A stretch of 64,000 bases of DNA from Sthenelais limicola (lineage: Eukaryota; Annelida; Polychaeta; Phyllodocida; Sigalionidae), in the NCBI GenBank assembly GCA_942159475.1, contig OW804095.1:147230314-147294313 (forward strand). Direction: 5' to 3'. The notes under the pieces are model-generated. The model searched no databases. It had not been told where the DNA came from and was given only the letters and a program-made list of their open reading frames with translations. Of the stretch, positions 11,614-22,640 are shown in pieces (position 1 is the stretch's first letter; each line of letters starts with the position of its first letter). The position numbers and the translations under genes were made by a program.

Positions 11614-11929
11614 GAGTTTCAACAAAACGCTTTTTGGGTATTGTTTTTATGTTCAATTCATGGAGCCTTCTCGTTAGTGATGGTTCATGTGGCCATATAC
11701 TCCAGAACCTTGGACAAATCACATTTTATTTGTATATATATCATTGTTTTACTATTATCATATTTGTATTATTTCCTTATAATTATCATCTGGTGATGGG
11801 TGAGGGCTTTTTTAAAAGATTGTATTAAGGCTTGGTGTACAGATTCCCACTTTGGGGAGTTTGATCTGCCCCAAGTATTTGTTATGTACAGAAAGAATTG
11901 AATTGATACAAAAGTCTGATACATTAGTG
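11614..11929. other. intergenic, no gene seen
   Basis: AT-rich sequence between two arrays, with nothing recognisable. Confidence 0.4.
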
Positions 11930-11930
11930 T

Positions 11931-12782
11931 AAAGCCTGGGTTCCACTGCCACGCTACTTTTCCCTCTACTACTCCTGTTTCTTTGGTCCCGCTACTTCTA
12001 GAAGCGGAAGCAAGTAGTGGGAAGTAACCGCTTCAATTCAAACATGTTTGATTTGAAACGGTTACTTCCTGTTACTTCCTGTTACTTCCTGTTACTTCCT
12101 GTTACTTCCTGTTACTTCCTGTTACTTCCTGTTACTTCCTGTTACTTCCTGTTACTTCCTGTTACTTCCTGTTACTTCCTGTTACTTCCTGTTACTTCCT
12201 GTTACTTCCTGTTACTTCCTGTTACTTCCTGTTACTTCCTGTTACTTCCTGTTACTTCCTGTTACTTCCTGTTACTTCCTGTTACTTCCTGTTACTTCCT
12301 GTTACTTCCTGTTACTTCCTGTTACTTCCTGTTACTTCCTGTTACTTCCTGTTACTTCCTGTTACTTCCTGTTACTTCCTGTTACTTCCTGTTACTTCCT
12401 GTTACTTCCTGTTACTTCCTGTTACTTCCTGTTACTTCCTGTTACTTCCTGTTACTTCCTGTTACTTCCTGTTACTTCCTGTTACTTCCTGTTACTTCCT
12501 GTTACTTCCTGTTACTTCCTGTTACTTCCTGTTACTTCCTGTTACTTCCTGTTACTTCCTGTTACTTCCTGTTACTTCCTGTTACTTCCTGTTACTTCCT
12601 GTTACTTCCTGTTACTTCCTGTTACTTCCTGTTACTTCCTGTTACTTCCTGTTACTTCCTGTTACTTCTAAAGTAGCAGGACCAAAGAAACGGGAGTAGT
12701 AATGGGAGAAGTATCGGGAGAAGTATACAAAGTAGTGGGAGAAGTAGCGGGAGAAGTAGCGTGGCCATAGAACCCAGCTTTA
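11931..12782 (+). mobile_element. inverted-repeat element with an expanded decamer core, family 6
   Basis: The left arm begins AAAGCCTGGGTTCCACTGCC and continues through a CTACTACTCCTGTTTCTTTG-type segment. The right arm is its inverse, ending GTGGCCATAGAACCCAGCTT. Between the arms lies the 10-bp array at 12061-12670. The arms are about 100 bp and diverged, mostly in their number of short CTACTTCTCC-like units. No coding capacity. The terminal motif resembles that of 15634-16086. Confidence 0.8.
12061..12670 (+). repeat. 10-bp minisatellite GTTACTTCCT, 60 perfect units plus one variant
   Basis: Sixty consecutive identical decamers run from 12061 to 12660 with no mismatch; the 61st unit ends TTCTA. 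The array lies exactly between the arms of an inverted-repeat element and looks like an amplification of a short motif native to it (GTTACTTCC). Confidence 0.98.
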
Positions 12783-12822
12783 AGGCATGATGCAAGACTA
12801 CAGGTTGCTTTGTCCACAGTAA

Positions 12823-13371
12823 TATATGGGTCAGATTACAATTCAACTTCGTCAAATGTACAATTCAACTTCGCCAATCTTATCAAATAACCCACATTTT
12901 AGACGAAAATAAAGTTCAAAATACAGTTCAACCTAACCAAACCGATTGCTAGAATCTATGCAATATTAGTCTTGAATTGTTGAGATTTGGTCGTAGGTTG
13001 TGGAGGCACATATGTACGTCTACCTGTGGTCGTCACGCACTGGTGAACACTGAGCGTTTAGCCCAGTCCATGTTGGTGCTGACTGGGGGGTGGCCGTATG
13101 TGTGAGGATCTCAACAATGCGAGACTAAAGCAATTAGACCCTTCCGTTGTAGGGGGGGCCGGGTGTATGCGTTCTTAGGGACAAACTTCGGCTCCGCCTC
13201 AGTTTGTCCCAAAGAACGCATACACCCGCCCCCCCTACAACGTCAGGTTCTAATCGCCCACCAAATATACTCGAATTGACCAAGTATTGACCAAACTGCA
13301 GCCTAATTTAGCAGAACTTACTTAATATGTACAGCTGACAATTGTACATTTTCTGAAAATCTGACCCATAT
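12823..13371 (+). mobile_element. 240-bp MITE, family 1 (subfamily B), split by an insertion
   Basis: The left part is 12823-12966 and the right part resumes at about 13262 (AATATACTCGAATTGACC), ending CTGACCCATATA. The two halves join in the order of intact copies such as 39076. The right TIR overlaps the left TIR of the next copy at 13370. Confidence 0.85.
12967..13261 (+). mobile_element. insertion inside a MITE, with a strong hairpin
   Basis: About 295 bp interrupt a family 1 MITE. The outer part has a weak inverted pair (TTGTTGAGAT and ATCTCAACAA). The inner part (13133-13254) is a long hairpin with arms TTGTAGGGGGGGCCGGGTGT and GTATGCGTTCTTAGGGACAA and their inverses around a short loop (TTCGGCTCCGCCTCA). 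No second copy was found in this window. Confidence 0.6.
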
Positions 13372-13616
13372 ATGGGTCAGATTTTCATAAAATGTACAAT
13401 TTGTCTTGAGCAATCCTTTCAAATAACACAAATTTAAGACAATAATGATGTTCAAAATTCAGTTTAACACAACCAAAAAGATTGTTTGAATCAAGGCAAT
13501 ACCAAAATATATAGTCAGATTTCCAAGTTTTGACCATCTTTCAGTCTAATTTAGCAGAATTTACTAAATGTGTAGAGCTGCCAATTGTACATTTTCTGAA
13601 AATCTGACCCATATAT
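13370..13616 (+). mobile_element. 240-bp MITE, family 1 (subfamily A)
   Basis: Abuts the previous copy, so the two TIRs share TATA. Both ends are intact (TATGGGTCAGATTTTCATAA at the left, GAAAATCTGACCCATATA at the right). Confidence 0.9.
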
Positions 13617-13932
13617 ACTATATATTGTATGTATATAATAGGAAAAGAGTAAAGTGTAAAACAGTTTCACAATATTAAATTAGTTGATTAGAAACCACTT
13701 GCCACTCAAATCATTTATGATGGAGTATTTTTGAACAAAAGTTTGTGAAATAAAAGAACCAATCAAGAACAACACGTTATTCACTGACCTGAACAAGAGC
13801 TAACCAAAATAAAGCAGTCTTCTTCCCTTATTCCATTATGTATTCATTGTTTCGAATATAAATATAGCGGAAAAAACCTCCCTTACCCAAAGATAGCTAT
13901 TGCTTTTCTAGTCCTTTCTAGCTCAAGTTCAA
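13617..13932. other. intergenic, no gene seen
   Basis: AT-rich sequence between two family 1 MITEs. Confidence 0.4.
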
Positions 13933-14178
13933 TATATGGGTCAGATTTTCATAAAATGTACATTTTGTCTTCAGCAATCCTTTCAAATAACACAAATTTA
14001 AGACAATAATAATATTCAAAATTCAGTTTAACACAACCAAAAATATTGTTTAAATCAAGGCAATACCAAATATAGTCCGATATACCCAGTTTTGACCATT
14101 TTTCAATCTTATTTAGCAGAATTGACTAAATATGTAGATCTGCCAATTGTACATTTTCTGAAACTCAGACCCATATAT
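13933..14178 (+). mobile_element. 240-bp MITE, family 1 (subfamily A)
   Basis: Left TIR TATGGGTCAGATTTTCATAA; right TIR with one change (CTGAAACTCAGACCCATATA). Confidence 0.9.
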
Positions 14179-14452
14179 ACCTGTAGCGCTGTTGGGGTCA
14201 TGTTGGGGTCAGATTGTCATTGCCTCCAGTCAACAGTGCGTGTAGAAGCCACGAGGAGGCATTGTCTGTCTTGTCTAAGTGAAAAACGAAACTGGATAAA
14301 AGGTGGGGCCGGAGGGGAGGGACTGGCTTGGTGACTTTGTAGGTGGTTACATGGTTACTACTTTTGGACAAAAAGAGATGATAGACAACCAACACATTAC
14401 TTTACATAAAGGGCAACTAACGAGTTGGTTGAAGGAGCGTGAATATTGCCTA

Positions 14453-14692
14453 TAATGGGTCAGATTTTCAGAAAATGTACAATTCAACTTCGCCAATCTT
14501 CTCAAATAACCCAAATTTCAGACGGAAATAAAGTTCAAAATACAGTTCAACTTAACCAAACAGATTGCTAGAATCAATGCAATGCCGAATATACTCGAAT
14601 TTACGTAGTATTGACGAAATTGCAGCCTAATTTAGCAGAATTTACTCAGTGTGTAGAGCTGCCAATTGTACACTTTCTGAAAATCTGACCCC
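14453..14692 (+). mobile_element. 240-bp MITE, family 1 (subfamily B)
   Basis: Starts ATGGGTCAGATTTTCAGAAA and ends GAAAATCTGACCCCTG. The interior has the subfamily B run CTTAACCAAACAGATTGCTA. Confidence 0.9.
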
Positions 14693-15120
14693 TGAGTTGC
14701 GTAGCAACGAGTACAATATTCTAAGTGACTGAAACTAATTTAAGACTGTTCTTAAGTTCCGAAGTATCTTACTATGAACTATAACTTTCATGAAACTGTT
14801 AATCACCGTCTGAATAAGTTTTTTGAGTTCATGAAATAATATAAAAATATTTACGTTCCCTAAGTTATTTTAATTAACAAAATAAAATTGGTTGTTATGC
14901 GACTTAAATAATCAAGCACATTATTTAAGATCTTATCTTATCGTATATTCTAAGATACATCGTACAACACATTTTATATTGTACGATGTATTTTATATCC
15001 TATCATTACCTCTTATTCGTTTTAAACACCCAACACCCCACCCCTGGCCCCAGTGCATGTACAGGAGTTACAGAGAACCACACCCACACCCACCCCTAAT
15101 GACTCATCCTTACATCCTAT
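14693..15120. other. intergenic, no gene seen
   Basis: AT-rich up to 15010, then a CCCCAC-rich patch (15025-15095). The short inverted pair TATCGTATATT and ATTGTACGATGTA near 14940-14990 is unremarkable. Confidence 0.4.
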
Positions 15121-15457
15121 AGGGCATTTGCATAGCCGCCATTTTGAATCTTGATTCGCATGGAATTATGGGACTAATGGTACAGTATAAATTTATAGAA
15201 AATATCCCGGCCTATTCAGCATGGACTATTTATCAATTCTCAAATGACAATATCCATTTGTTATGAATGTTTCCAAAACACAAGCCATCTTTCCCATCAT
15301 GCATTGGGTCTTCATAGATCATTATAAAATTATGATATTGGTGAAAACATTCTTGCAATTTTCGATAAAAATGTTGCTAAATATTTGTCACATTTCATCA
15401 AAATCCATCCCATGATGCTTTTTAACAACCATGCACAGAGGCACTTGCAAATCCCCT
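15121..15457 (-). mobile_element. 340-bp repeat, family 3
   Basis: Ends AGGGCATTTGCAT and ATTTGCAAGTGCC-like, flanked by AT on both sides. It shares CCATTTTGAATCTTGATTCG and GCATGGAATTATGGGA with 18442, 29196 and 50288. Confidence 0.75.
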
Positions 15458-15633
15458 ATCGGCTTTCCTGTCACCATGCTTACACCTACCATCTGTGCAC
15501 TAGGGGCCATACCCTTCTGTTCTGTACCGCACCTTCACCTGGAGTTAGGTCAAGGGATCACTTTAGAAAGGGTGTATCGAGGATGGTTACAATGACTCAG
15601 TCCTTAATACACAATATTTCCCAAATGGCTATC

Positions 15634-16086
15634 TAAAGGTGGGATCCCACTGGATCGCTTGTATCTGCGCTCATTGTTCACTCTTGCCTCGCTTCTTTAT
15701 AATGTGTCTTTCATTCGCTCTTTGTTCGCTTTTATTATAAGCGCAAGACAAGCGCAGAGCGATTCTACTGCTCCGCTTGTTTCCTTCGGAAATCAATGGT
15801 AAATGGGTTTGTGCACTCTTACTGCACTCTTGGTCCGCTAGTTTAACAGGTAGAAAGAGCGCTGTGTAGTTGCGCTCAAATCAAACACGTCAGATATAAG
15901 CGCAACGTCCTGCACTCTTCTAAAGAAGCGCACATAGCATTTTTTAAGAGCGTATAGAAAGCGCAGTTACCGATTCTATTAGACCGCTCTGGTTTCGCTC
16001 TAAGTTCGCTTGTTAAGTGCTCTGGGAAATAAAAAGAGCGGGCCATGAGCGGACACAAAGAGCGAGCCAGTGGAAACGCAGCCTTA
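15634..16086 (+). mobile_element. 450-bp inverted-repeat element related to family 6
   Basis: The left end TAAAGGTGGGATCCCACTGG pairs with the inverted right end TAAGGCTGCGTTTCCACTGG. The interior is full of AGCGC/GCGCT and AGAGCG words. The terminal motif (TAAAG..TGGGTTCCACTG) matches 11931-12782. No coding capacity. Confidence 0.7.
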
Positions 16087-16230
16087 GATGATTAAACGGC
16101 ATGAATAACATAGCATATATACAGAGAGAATGGAACGAGGAGCTAGTAATTGAAAACGCATTGGTCGAGATTGCGTTGTACAAGTTATAGGTAAAAATTT
16201 GTTATTCTGGAAGCATTGGTAACATCGGAC

Positions 16231-16700
16231 TTGTTTTAGTTATTATAAAACACATAGTGGATATGAAACTTGTTGTTGTTTTAGTTATTATAAAACACAT
16301 AGTGGATATGAAACTTGTTGTTGTTTTAGTTATTATAAAACACATAGTGGATATGAAACTTGTTGTTGTTTTAGTTATTATAAAACACATAGTGGATATG
16401 AAACTTGTTGTTGTTTTAGTTATTATAAAACACATAGTGGATATGAAACTTGTTGTTGTTTTAGTTATTATAAAACACATAGTGGATATGAAACTTGTTG
16501 TTGTTTTAGTTATTATAAAACACATAGTGGATATGAAACTTGTTGTTGTTTTAGTTATTATAAAACACATAGTGGATATGAGACTTGTTGTTGTTTTAGT
16601 TATTATAAAACACATAGTGGATATGAAACTTGTTGTTGTTTTAGTTATTATAAAACACATAGTGGATATGAAACTTGTTGTTGTTTTAGTTATTATAAAC
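16231..16700 (+). repeat. 45-bp minisatellite, about 10.4 units
   Basis: Unit: TTAGTTATTATAAAACACAT then AGTGGATATGAAACTTGTTGTTGTT. Copies are almost identical; one A-to-G variant is at about 16581. The period is a multiple of three, so frames stay open on both strands. Confidence 0.97.
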
Positions 16701-16960
16701 CTGGGTCGGCCTTCAAGGTCAAGTTTGCAGCAATGCTCACTCAACCACCTTTCAGATCTGTTCCATTTGATAGTCAGTCCATGTCAATGATTTACCCTAT
16801 TCACAGGTTATTACTGAACTGTTGCTCTACACCAGAATGTGTCTGATGTCTTCACTTGGTAATGTATTCCATATCACCTGTATCACTTCTTTCAGGTACT
16901 TTGTACTGTTGACTTTGTGTATCACCATATCTACACACCATGTCTTGTTATGGAGGATAT
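16701..16960. other. intergenic, no gene seen
   Basis: Single-copy-looking sequence between two arrays. Confidence 0.4.
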
Positions 16961-18018
16961 TAGTGCCTGAGCAGATAGGTCCTTCTGGGTCTGACCATGC
17001 ACCCTGAGCAGATAGGTCCTTCTGGGTCGACCCATGCACCCTGAGCAGATAGGTCCTTCTGGGTCTACCCATGCACCCTGAGCACATAGGTCCTTCTGGG
17101 GCTGACCTTGCACCCTGAGCAGATAGGTCCTTCTGGGGCTGACCATGCACCCTGAGCAGATAGGTCCTTCTGGGTCTGACCTTGCACCCTGAGGCAGGAG
17201 TGCTGAGGGGGAAATAAAGCTGAGCAGATAGGTCCTTCTGGGTCTGACCATGCACCCTGAGTCAGGAGTGCTGAGGGGGAAATAAAGCTGAGCAGATAGG
17301 TCCTTCTGGGTCTGACCTTGCACCCTGAGCAGATAGGTCCTTCTAGGTCTGACCTTGCACCCTGAGCAGATAGGTCCTTCTAGGTCTGACCATGCACCCT
17401 GAGCAGATAGGTCCTTCTGGGTCTGACCTTGCACCCTGAGCAGATAGGTGCTTCTGGGTCTGACCATGCACCCTGAGCAGATAGGTCCTTCTGGGTCTGA
17501 CCTTGCACCCTGAGGCAGGAGTGCTGAGGGGGAAATAAAGCTGAGCAGATAGGTCCTTCTGGGGCTGACCTTGCACCCTGAGCAGATAGGTCCTTCTGGG
17601 TCTGACCTTGCACCCTGAGCAGATAGGTCCTTCTGGGTCTGACCTTGCACCCTGAGCAGATAGGTGCTTCTGGGGCTGACCCTGCACCCTGAGCAGATAG
17701 GTCCTTCTGGGTCTGACCATGCACCCTGAGCAGATAGGTCCTTCTGGGTCTGACCTTGCACCCTGAGCAGATAGGTGCTTCTGGGTCTGACCATGCACCC
17801 TGAGCAGATAGGTGCTTCTGGGTCTGACCATGCACCCTGAGCAGATAGGTCCTTCTGGGTCTGACCTTGCACCCTGAGGCAGGAGTGCTGAGGGGGAAAT
17901 AAAGCTGAGCAGATAGGTCCTTCTGGGGCTGACCTTGCACCCTGAGTCAGGAGTGCTGAGGGGGAAATAAAGCTGAGCAGATAGGTCCTTCTGGGTCTGA
18001 CCTTGCACCCTGAGGCAG
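16961..18018 (+). repeat. 37-bp minisatellite with a 31-bp optional block
   Basis: Basic unit: GAGCAGATAGGTCCTTCTGG then GTCTGACCTTGCACCCT. At about six places a block GAGGCAGGAGTGCTGAGGGG followed by GAAATAAAGCT is inserted between units, giving a higher-order pattern. Positional variants (CCTTGC/CCATGC, GTCCTT/GTGCTT, GGGTC/GGGGC) are shuffled among units. Long minus-strand frames here are repeat by-products. Confidence 0.97.
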
Positions 18019-18184
18019 ATAGGATCATCATGAAATATCGAGAAGCTAAAAGTAAATCCAATTTGAATTGTTATCATACACATCTCTAAAGAATAAAAAT
18101 ATTACTATTGCACCCCAAATATCACACTTATTAAGTGGAATGCACATATATAATAAATACCTATGCTGTAGGATACATGGTGGC

Positions 18185-18375
18185 ATGGGGTGGTACAAAG
18201 TGCTGGGTTGGCCCAGTGGCATGAAGATGGGTTATGGGTTCGAACACAGGCATGGCTACAATTTCACCTCCTCCCAGGTTCTAGAGGAAGACCACCATTG
18301 CAGTGATCTAGTCCTGGTAGAATCTGTCAATAAATTACTTCCAAAGCCAAAATATAGTGACAAGTTTTTGTCTGT
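18185..18375 (+). mobile_element. tRNA-derived SINE-like sequence
   Basis: A perfect pol III box A (TGGCCCAGTGG, 18209-18219) is followed 18 bp later by a near-perfect box B (GGTTCGAACAC, 18237-18247). The downstream body ends in AT-rich sequence. It does not fold as a clean tRNA. No second copy was found here. Confidence 0.5.
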
Positions 18376-18441
18376 TTAAGCTTGTTTATTCTCATCCTGT
18401 AAATATGTAAAATTGTAAATAGCGGGCTCAGTGTCTGTAAT

Positions 18442-18742
18442 AGCATGTCAGCCATCTTGAATATTGGTTCGCATGGAATTATGGGAGTTGTATGTCAGTG
18501 TAAAATCTGTAGAAAACATGTTATGTTCAGCATGGAATATTTACCAGTGATCTCATGTAAATAGCCATCTGTTTTACATGATTCCATAAAGCAACACTTC
18601 ATCTTTCTCATCATGCATTTGGTTTTTATAATCAAAAATCATATTTAAATAATGTGGCTAAATACTGGTCTGTCTGATTTGAAGTGAATCCATCCCAGCA
18701 TGCACTGTTATAGACATGCGCAGTGAGGCCTGCAAATCCCCT
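18442..18742 (-). mobile_element. 300-bp repeat, family 3 (left end missing)
   Basis: Shares GGTTCGCATGGAATTATGGG, CCCAGCATGCACTG and GACATGCGCAGTG with 50288 (inverse). The right end is TGCAAATCCCCT followed by AT; the left TIR is absent. Confidence 0.7.
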
Positions 18743-18763
18743 ATTGAAGGGTCGTGGAACAAG

Positions 18764-19174
18764 ATATGGGTCAGATTTTCAGAAAATGTACAATTGTCAG
18801 CTCTACACATTTTGGAAATTCTGGTAGATTAGGCTGAAAGATGATTAATACAGAGTATATCTGAGTATATTTGGTATCGTATTGATTTAAAGTATCAGTT
18901 CTGTTATGTTGAATTGCATTTTGAAGCTTATTTTTGTCTTAAATGTGGGTTATTTGAGAGAATTGGTGAAGGCGTATTATATATATATTGTATTTTTATT
19001 CTGGTCCTTTCAAATGTTACATCTTCCAGAATTAGGTTAGCAGTCTCTGCCTCAACAGTTCTACCTGACGTAACCCAAATTGTACATAAACGTACAAATT
19101 AGGATTGTACCTAAACCATTATTGTACAAATTGTACGTAAACCATTATTGTACATTTCCTGAAAATCTTATCCA
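18764..19174 (-). mobile_element. 240-bp MITE, family 1 (subfamily C), expanded or interrupted
   Basis: Left TIR ATATGGGTCAGATTTTCAGA; subfamily C core GATTTAAAGTATCAGTTCTG. The right end is displaced: after about 18990, roughly 90 bp of other sequence and repeats of TGTAC(A/G)TAAACCATTATTG precede TGTACATTTCCTGAAAATCT. Confidence 0.7.
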
Positions 19175-20091
19175 TATACACAGAGGGAACTTGTTAAATC
19201 CCATCCTTAATCATAGGCCTCGATACAAGTCATTGCTGCATAAAGGTGCTATATTGGTAGTTTAAATCCCAGACGTAATCATAAGGCTGGATACACAGTA
19301 CTGTTGGGCCAAGGTCCCTAGTCCTTGTCCAGTGTGGTGGATGGGGTTCCCTGAAGGCTCTAAGGCCCTTTTATGTGTCAGCTGAAGGGCCTTGGTTGAA
19401 GCCCTTTATGGCAGGTCATGTTTGTTGGTAGGTCCCTCGACAAATCATTGCAAGACTTTCAGCTTAGTGCACATTATTGCTTTTCTATAGCTATAATTTT
19501 GGTCTTTTCTGTAACTATAATACACATTTATTTTGTTATTAAAAGAGAACTACTCATTGTTTTGAGCAACGAGGTTACATGACGGTCCAATCTTACTAGT
19601 ATTTCTTAGAAAAAAGATAGAAGTAAAATGACTTTGCAGTACCAAGTGGCCACCACATCTACCAAAATGGCTCAGAAATGTCCAACCCCAAACCCAACTA
19701 TAAAAATAACATTAAGATTTGAATCAGTAACCTACTCGCTCGGCTCACCTAGACTCACCTCTCACCTCTAGAATTGTAATGTTTTTGAAAGAATATAATT
19801 ATATTTACCATATAGCATTATTTCTATTTTCACCCACTTCCTACCATCTAATAGTAATGAATGGATATCTCTACGAAACTAATGTACATAAATTTCAGCT
19901 AAAAGTTAAAAGTGATTCATATATTTATATTATTATCATAATTATTATTATATATCATATTTTTATTATATTATTACCTGGATATACATGGTTATTGTTA
20001 CTTTTATTTTGTCAGAGAATGGGACACGGTCAGGGGGTCTAACTCCCAGAATAGGGCGGATCTCAAGCCCTACTGGACACGGTAATTTCAT
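19175..20091. other. intergenic, no gene seen
   Basis: No supportable frame. An ATT/ATA-rich simple repeat lies at 19918-19978. Confidence 0.4.
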
Positions 20092-20336
20092 ATTAATGGG
20101 TCAGATTTTCAGAAAATGTACAATTGGCAGCTGTACACATTTAGTAAATTCTGCTAAATTAGGCTGCAATTTGGTCATTACTAGGTAAATTCGAGTATAT
20201 TCGGCGTTGCATTGATTATAGCAATCTGTTTGGTTAGGTTGAACTGTATTTTGAAGCTCATTTTCGTCTTAAATTTGTGTTATTTGAGAGCATTGGTGAA
20301 GGTGAATTGTACATTTTCTGATAATCTGACCCTAAT
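20092..20336 (-). mobile_element. 240-bp MITE, family 1 (subfamily B)
   Basis: Starts ATGGGTCAGATTTTCAGAAA and ends TTCTGATAATCTGACCC. The interior is the inverse of the subfamily B consensus (TGTTTGGTTAGGTTGAACTG). Confidence 0.9.
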
Positions 20337-21095
20337 AGGAGTTACAATCCACCATTAAGTCAACGCCTTCATGGTAACATGTGAAGGGTCAGTTAACACA
20401 GTTATAGCCATTGTATTACATTGTATTTAGAATCAATTACCAATAGTGTAAAGTCATACCAATAACCTTTATTCTTTTTCTATAACCATTACAGTACAAT
20501 AATGTTGTTCTCGGCTTAAGTATAAAAGGAATGCGGTTCTGATCGACATAATATTATTCAGACGGGCTAACCATCCAATATAAATTATATTCATCATTAA
20601 AACATAGCATGATACATTATTTGAACACAATAATTAATAGATAAATTGAATGCCTTGTAACTATTTTGTAGTATCATAATAATTTTACAGACGTTGACAC
20701 AATTATCCAGGTTCCTTATTTATAAGGTCAATTTGTTTTCTGGTGTATGTGGGTATAGTCCTAGACATATTTTGCATAAGTCATCAGATGCAACCTTTTC
20801 TCCTTAGGTCTAAACTACCGGGATTTCTGTCATTAGACTTGCGTGTTTCGTTTGTAGAATAGCTCTACAATATTATGTGGGTGAGGGCGTCCCGGAATGT
20901 AAAATTATGGATATGACCGATGTTTATGACTATCACATCTTCTTCATCTCTTAAATTCTTAAAGTATATTTTTATAGAATTCGTTCTGATTTCTGAGATA
21001 CATAGAATGTTAACGTCGTTTTAAGAGTTGAATATCTGTTTTATTCTGACGATGAATATGCCAGAATTCACTGGATGAATACCAACGTAGCGTTA
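20337..21095. other. intergenic, no gene seen
   Basis: AT-rich sequence with no recognisable frame or repeat. Confidence 0.4.
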
Positions 21096-21348
21096 TATAT
21101 ATGGGTTAGATTTTCAGAAAATGTACAATTGGCAGATCTACATATTTAGTAAATTCTGCTAAATTAGACTAAAAAATGGTCAAAACTGCATGGGTACATC
21201 TGACTATATTTGGTATTGCCATGATTCAAACAATCTTTTTGGTTGTGTTAAACTGAATTTTGAACATCATTATTGTCTTAAATTTGTGTTATTTGAAAGG
21301 ATAGCTGAAGAAAAATTGTACATTTTATGAAAATCTGACCCATATATG
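21096..21348 (-). mobile_element. 240-bp MITE, family 1 (subfamily A)
   Basis: The TIRs ATATGGGTTAGATTTTCAGA and its inverse ending AAAATCTGACCCATATAT are flanked by TA-rich sequence. Confidence 0.9.
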
Positions 21349-21410
21349 CGTATAGGAGGATCTACCACCTGACACGCATGGGCCGAAAAGAGGAGAAACA
21401 ATCCCTATGG

Positions 21411-21590
21411 GCACTGAGTGCAATGGAGTGCAATGGAGTGCAATGGCGACTGCAATACGAGTGCAATGGAGTGCAATGGAGTGCAATGCAATGCCAGTGC
21501 AATAGAATTACACTCCTATTGCAGTCAAGTCTCTAGTTGAGTGCAATAGGAGTGTAATTCTATTGCACTGGCATTGCACTATCTTATTCC
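21411..21590 (+). repeat. GTGCAATG subterminal repeats with a hairpin
   Basis: About eight GTGCAATG words, then AGTGCAATAGAATTACACTC and its inverse (arms about 21485-21524 and 21540-21583). Confidence 0.85.
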
Positions 21591-21699
21591 TTTGCTATAT
21601 TAAATTCTACAACAATCATCAAGTTACATTTATTATTTAGATAACTAAAGGATCTTTTCCCATTAAATTATTGCCGATTTCTTTATACAAGAATTCCGA

Positions 21700-22640
21700 C
21701 TGCAATGCCAGTGTATTTCTATTGCGCTACCATTGCGCAATGCCCATTGCATATCTATTGCAGTAACCATTAATGAAGTGACCATTAATTATCTAAATCG
21801 TTAGAATTTGCGTTTTTGAAAGGTATATCACCCCCCCCCCTATATCACCCCCCCCCCCCCTAAAACAGCCAGAATTTTCGTTGGAAATTTTGAAAAATCT
21901 AAATTTTCGCTGCCATAGGATTTACAATGAAATCCATATATAACAACTCTAAATACTAACACTAAGCTAAACTAAACTAAGCACTAAACATTGAAATAAT
22001 TTTCAAATCTTTTCGTCCATATGGTCAGAAAAGTCCCTTGGACAACATAACCAGTGAAAGAATGTTTAAAATTGATAGAGAGATATATATTACCATAATA
22101 TAGGATATAGCATTCAATGGTCAACGCACATGTACCAATTAAAAGGGTTACGCCAATGAATGCTTTCAAAATAATGAAGAAATACCAAATCAAATAGTAA
22201 TTTTGTGTACCGTACATGCAGTTTATCAACCATTATTCCAGGTAATTGAAAATAAACCAGTGATAGCCTAATAACGGGAAAGGGAAGAAAGAGGCAAACA
22301 CAAAGAAAAGATGGGACAGGTCTGGATTTTTCAGGGGCTTACAAGCGACTACATGGGACCCATCAAGATGGAGCAAAATAGAGCGGAGACAGTTAGAATA
22401 TCTAGGATAAATCATTGCGCAATGGTCATTGCATATCTATTGCAGTAATGAAGTGACCATTTATAATTGTATAAATCGTAGGAATTTGCGTTTTTGAAAG
22501 ATATATGATCCCCTTGCTCCGTAAAAGAGGCACAAATTTCGTTGGAAGTTTTTAAAAATCTAAATTTTCGCCCGCCATATAGGTTTTGCATTGAGATTCA
22601 TATGAAAACTCTAAAAACACTAAATATTGGAATATCTTAG
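21700..22640 (+). repeat. internal duplication of a 200-bp segment
   Basis: The segment from about 21730 (CATTGCATATCTATTGCAGT, then TTGCGTTTTTGAAAG and AATCTAAATTTTCGC) recurs at 22418-22630. A shorter piece recurs at 22856-22895. Poly-C runs at 21831-21860 interrupt the first copy. Confidence 0.75.

Noticed and set aside
12017..12676. Open frame of 219 codons on plus strand
   Set aside because: Entirely the 10-bp array read in a 10-residue period; no start context, no conserved domain.
16202..16790. 180- and 177-codon frames on opposite strands
   Set aside because: By-product of a 45-bp repeat lacking stop codons on either strand.
16961..18018. CRISPR-like look of regularly spaced repeats
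   Set aside because: No unique spacers between units, no cas genes, and clearly eukaryotic context; it is a tandem satellite.
16931..18083. Three long overlapping minus-strand frames (up to 376 codons)
   Set aside because: All three are the 37-bp satellite read in different frames; a coding gene would not be open in all of them.
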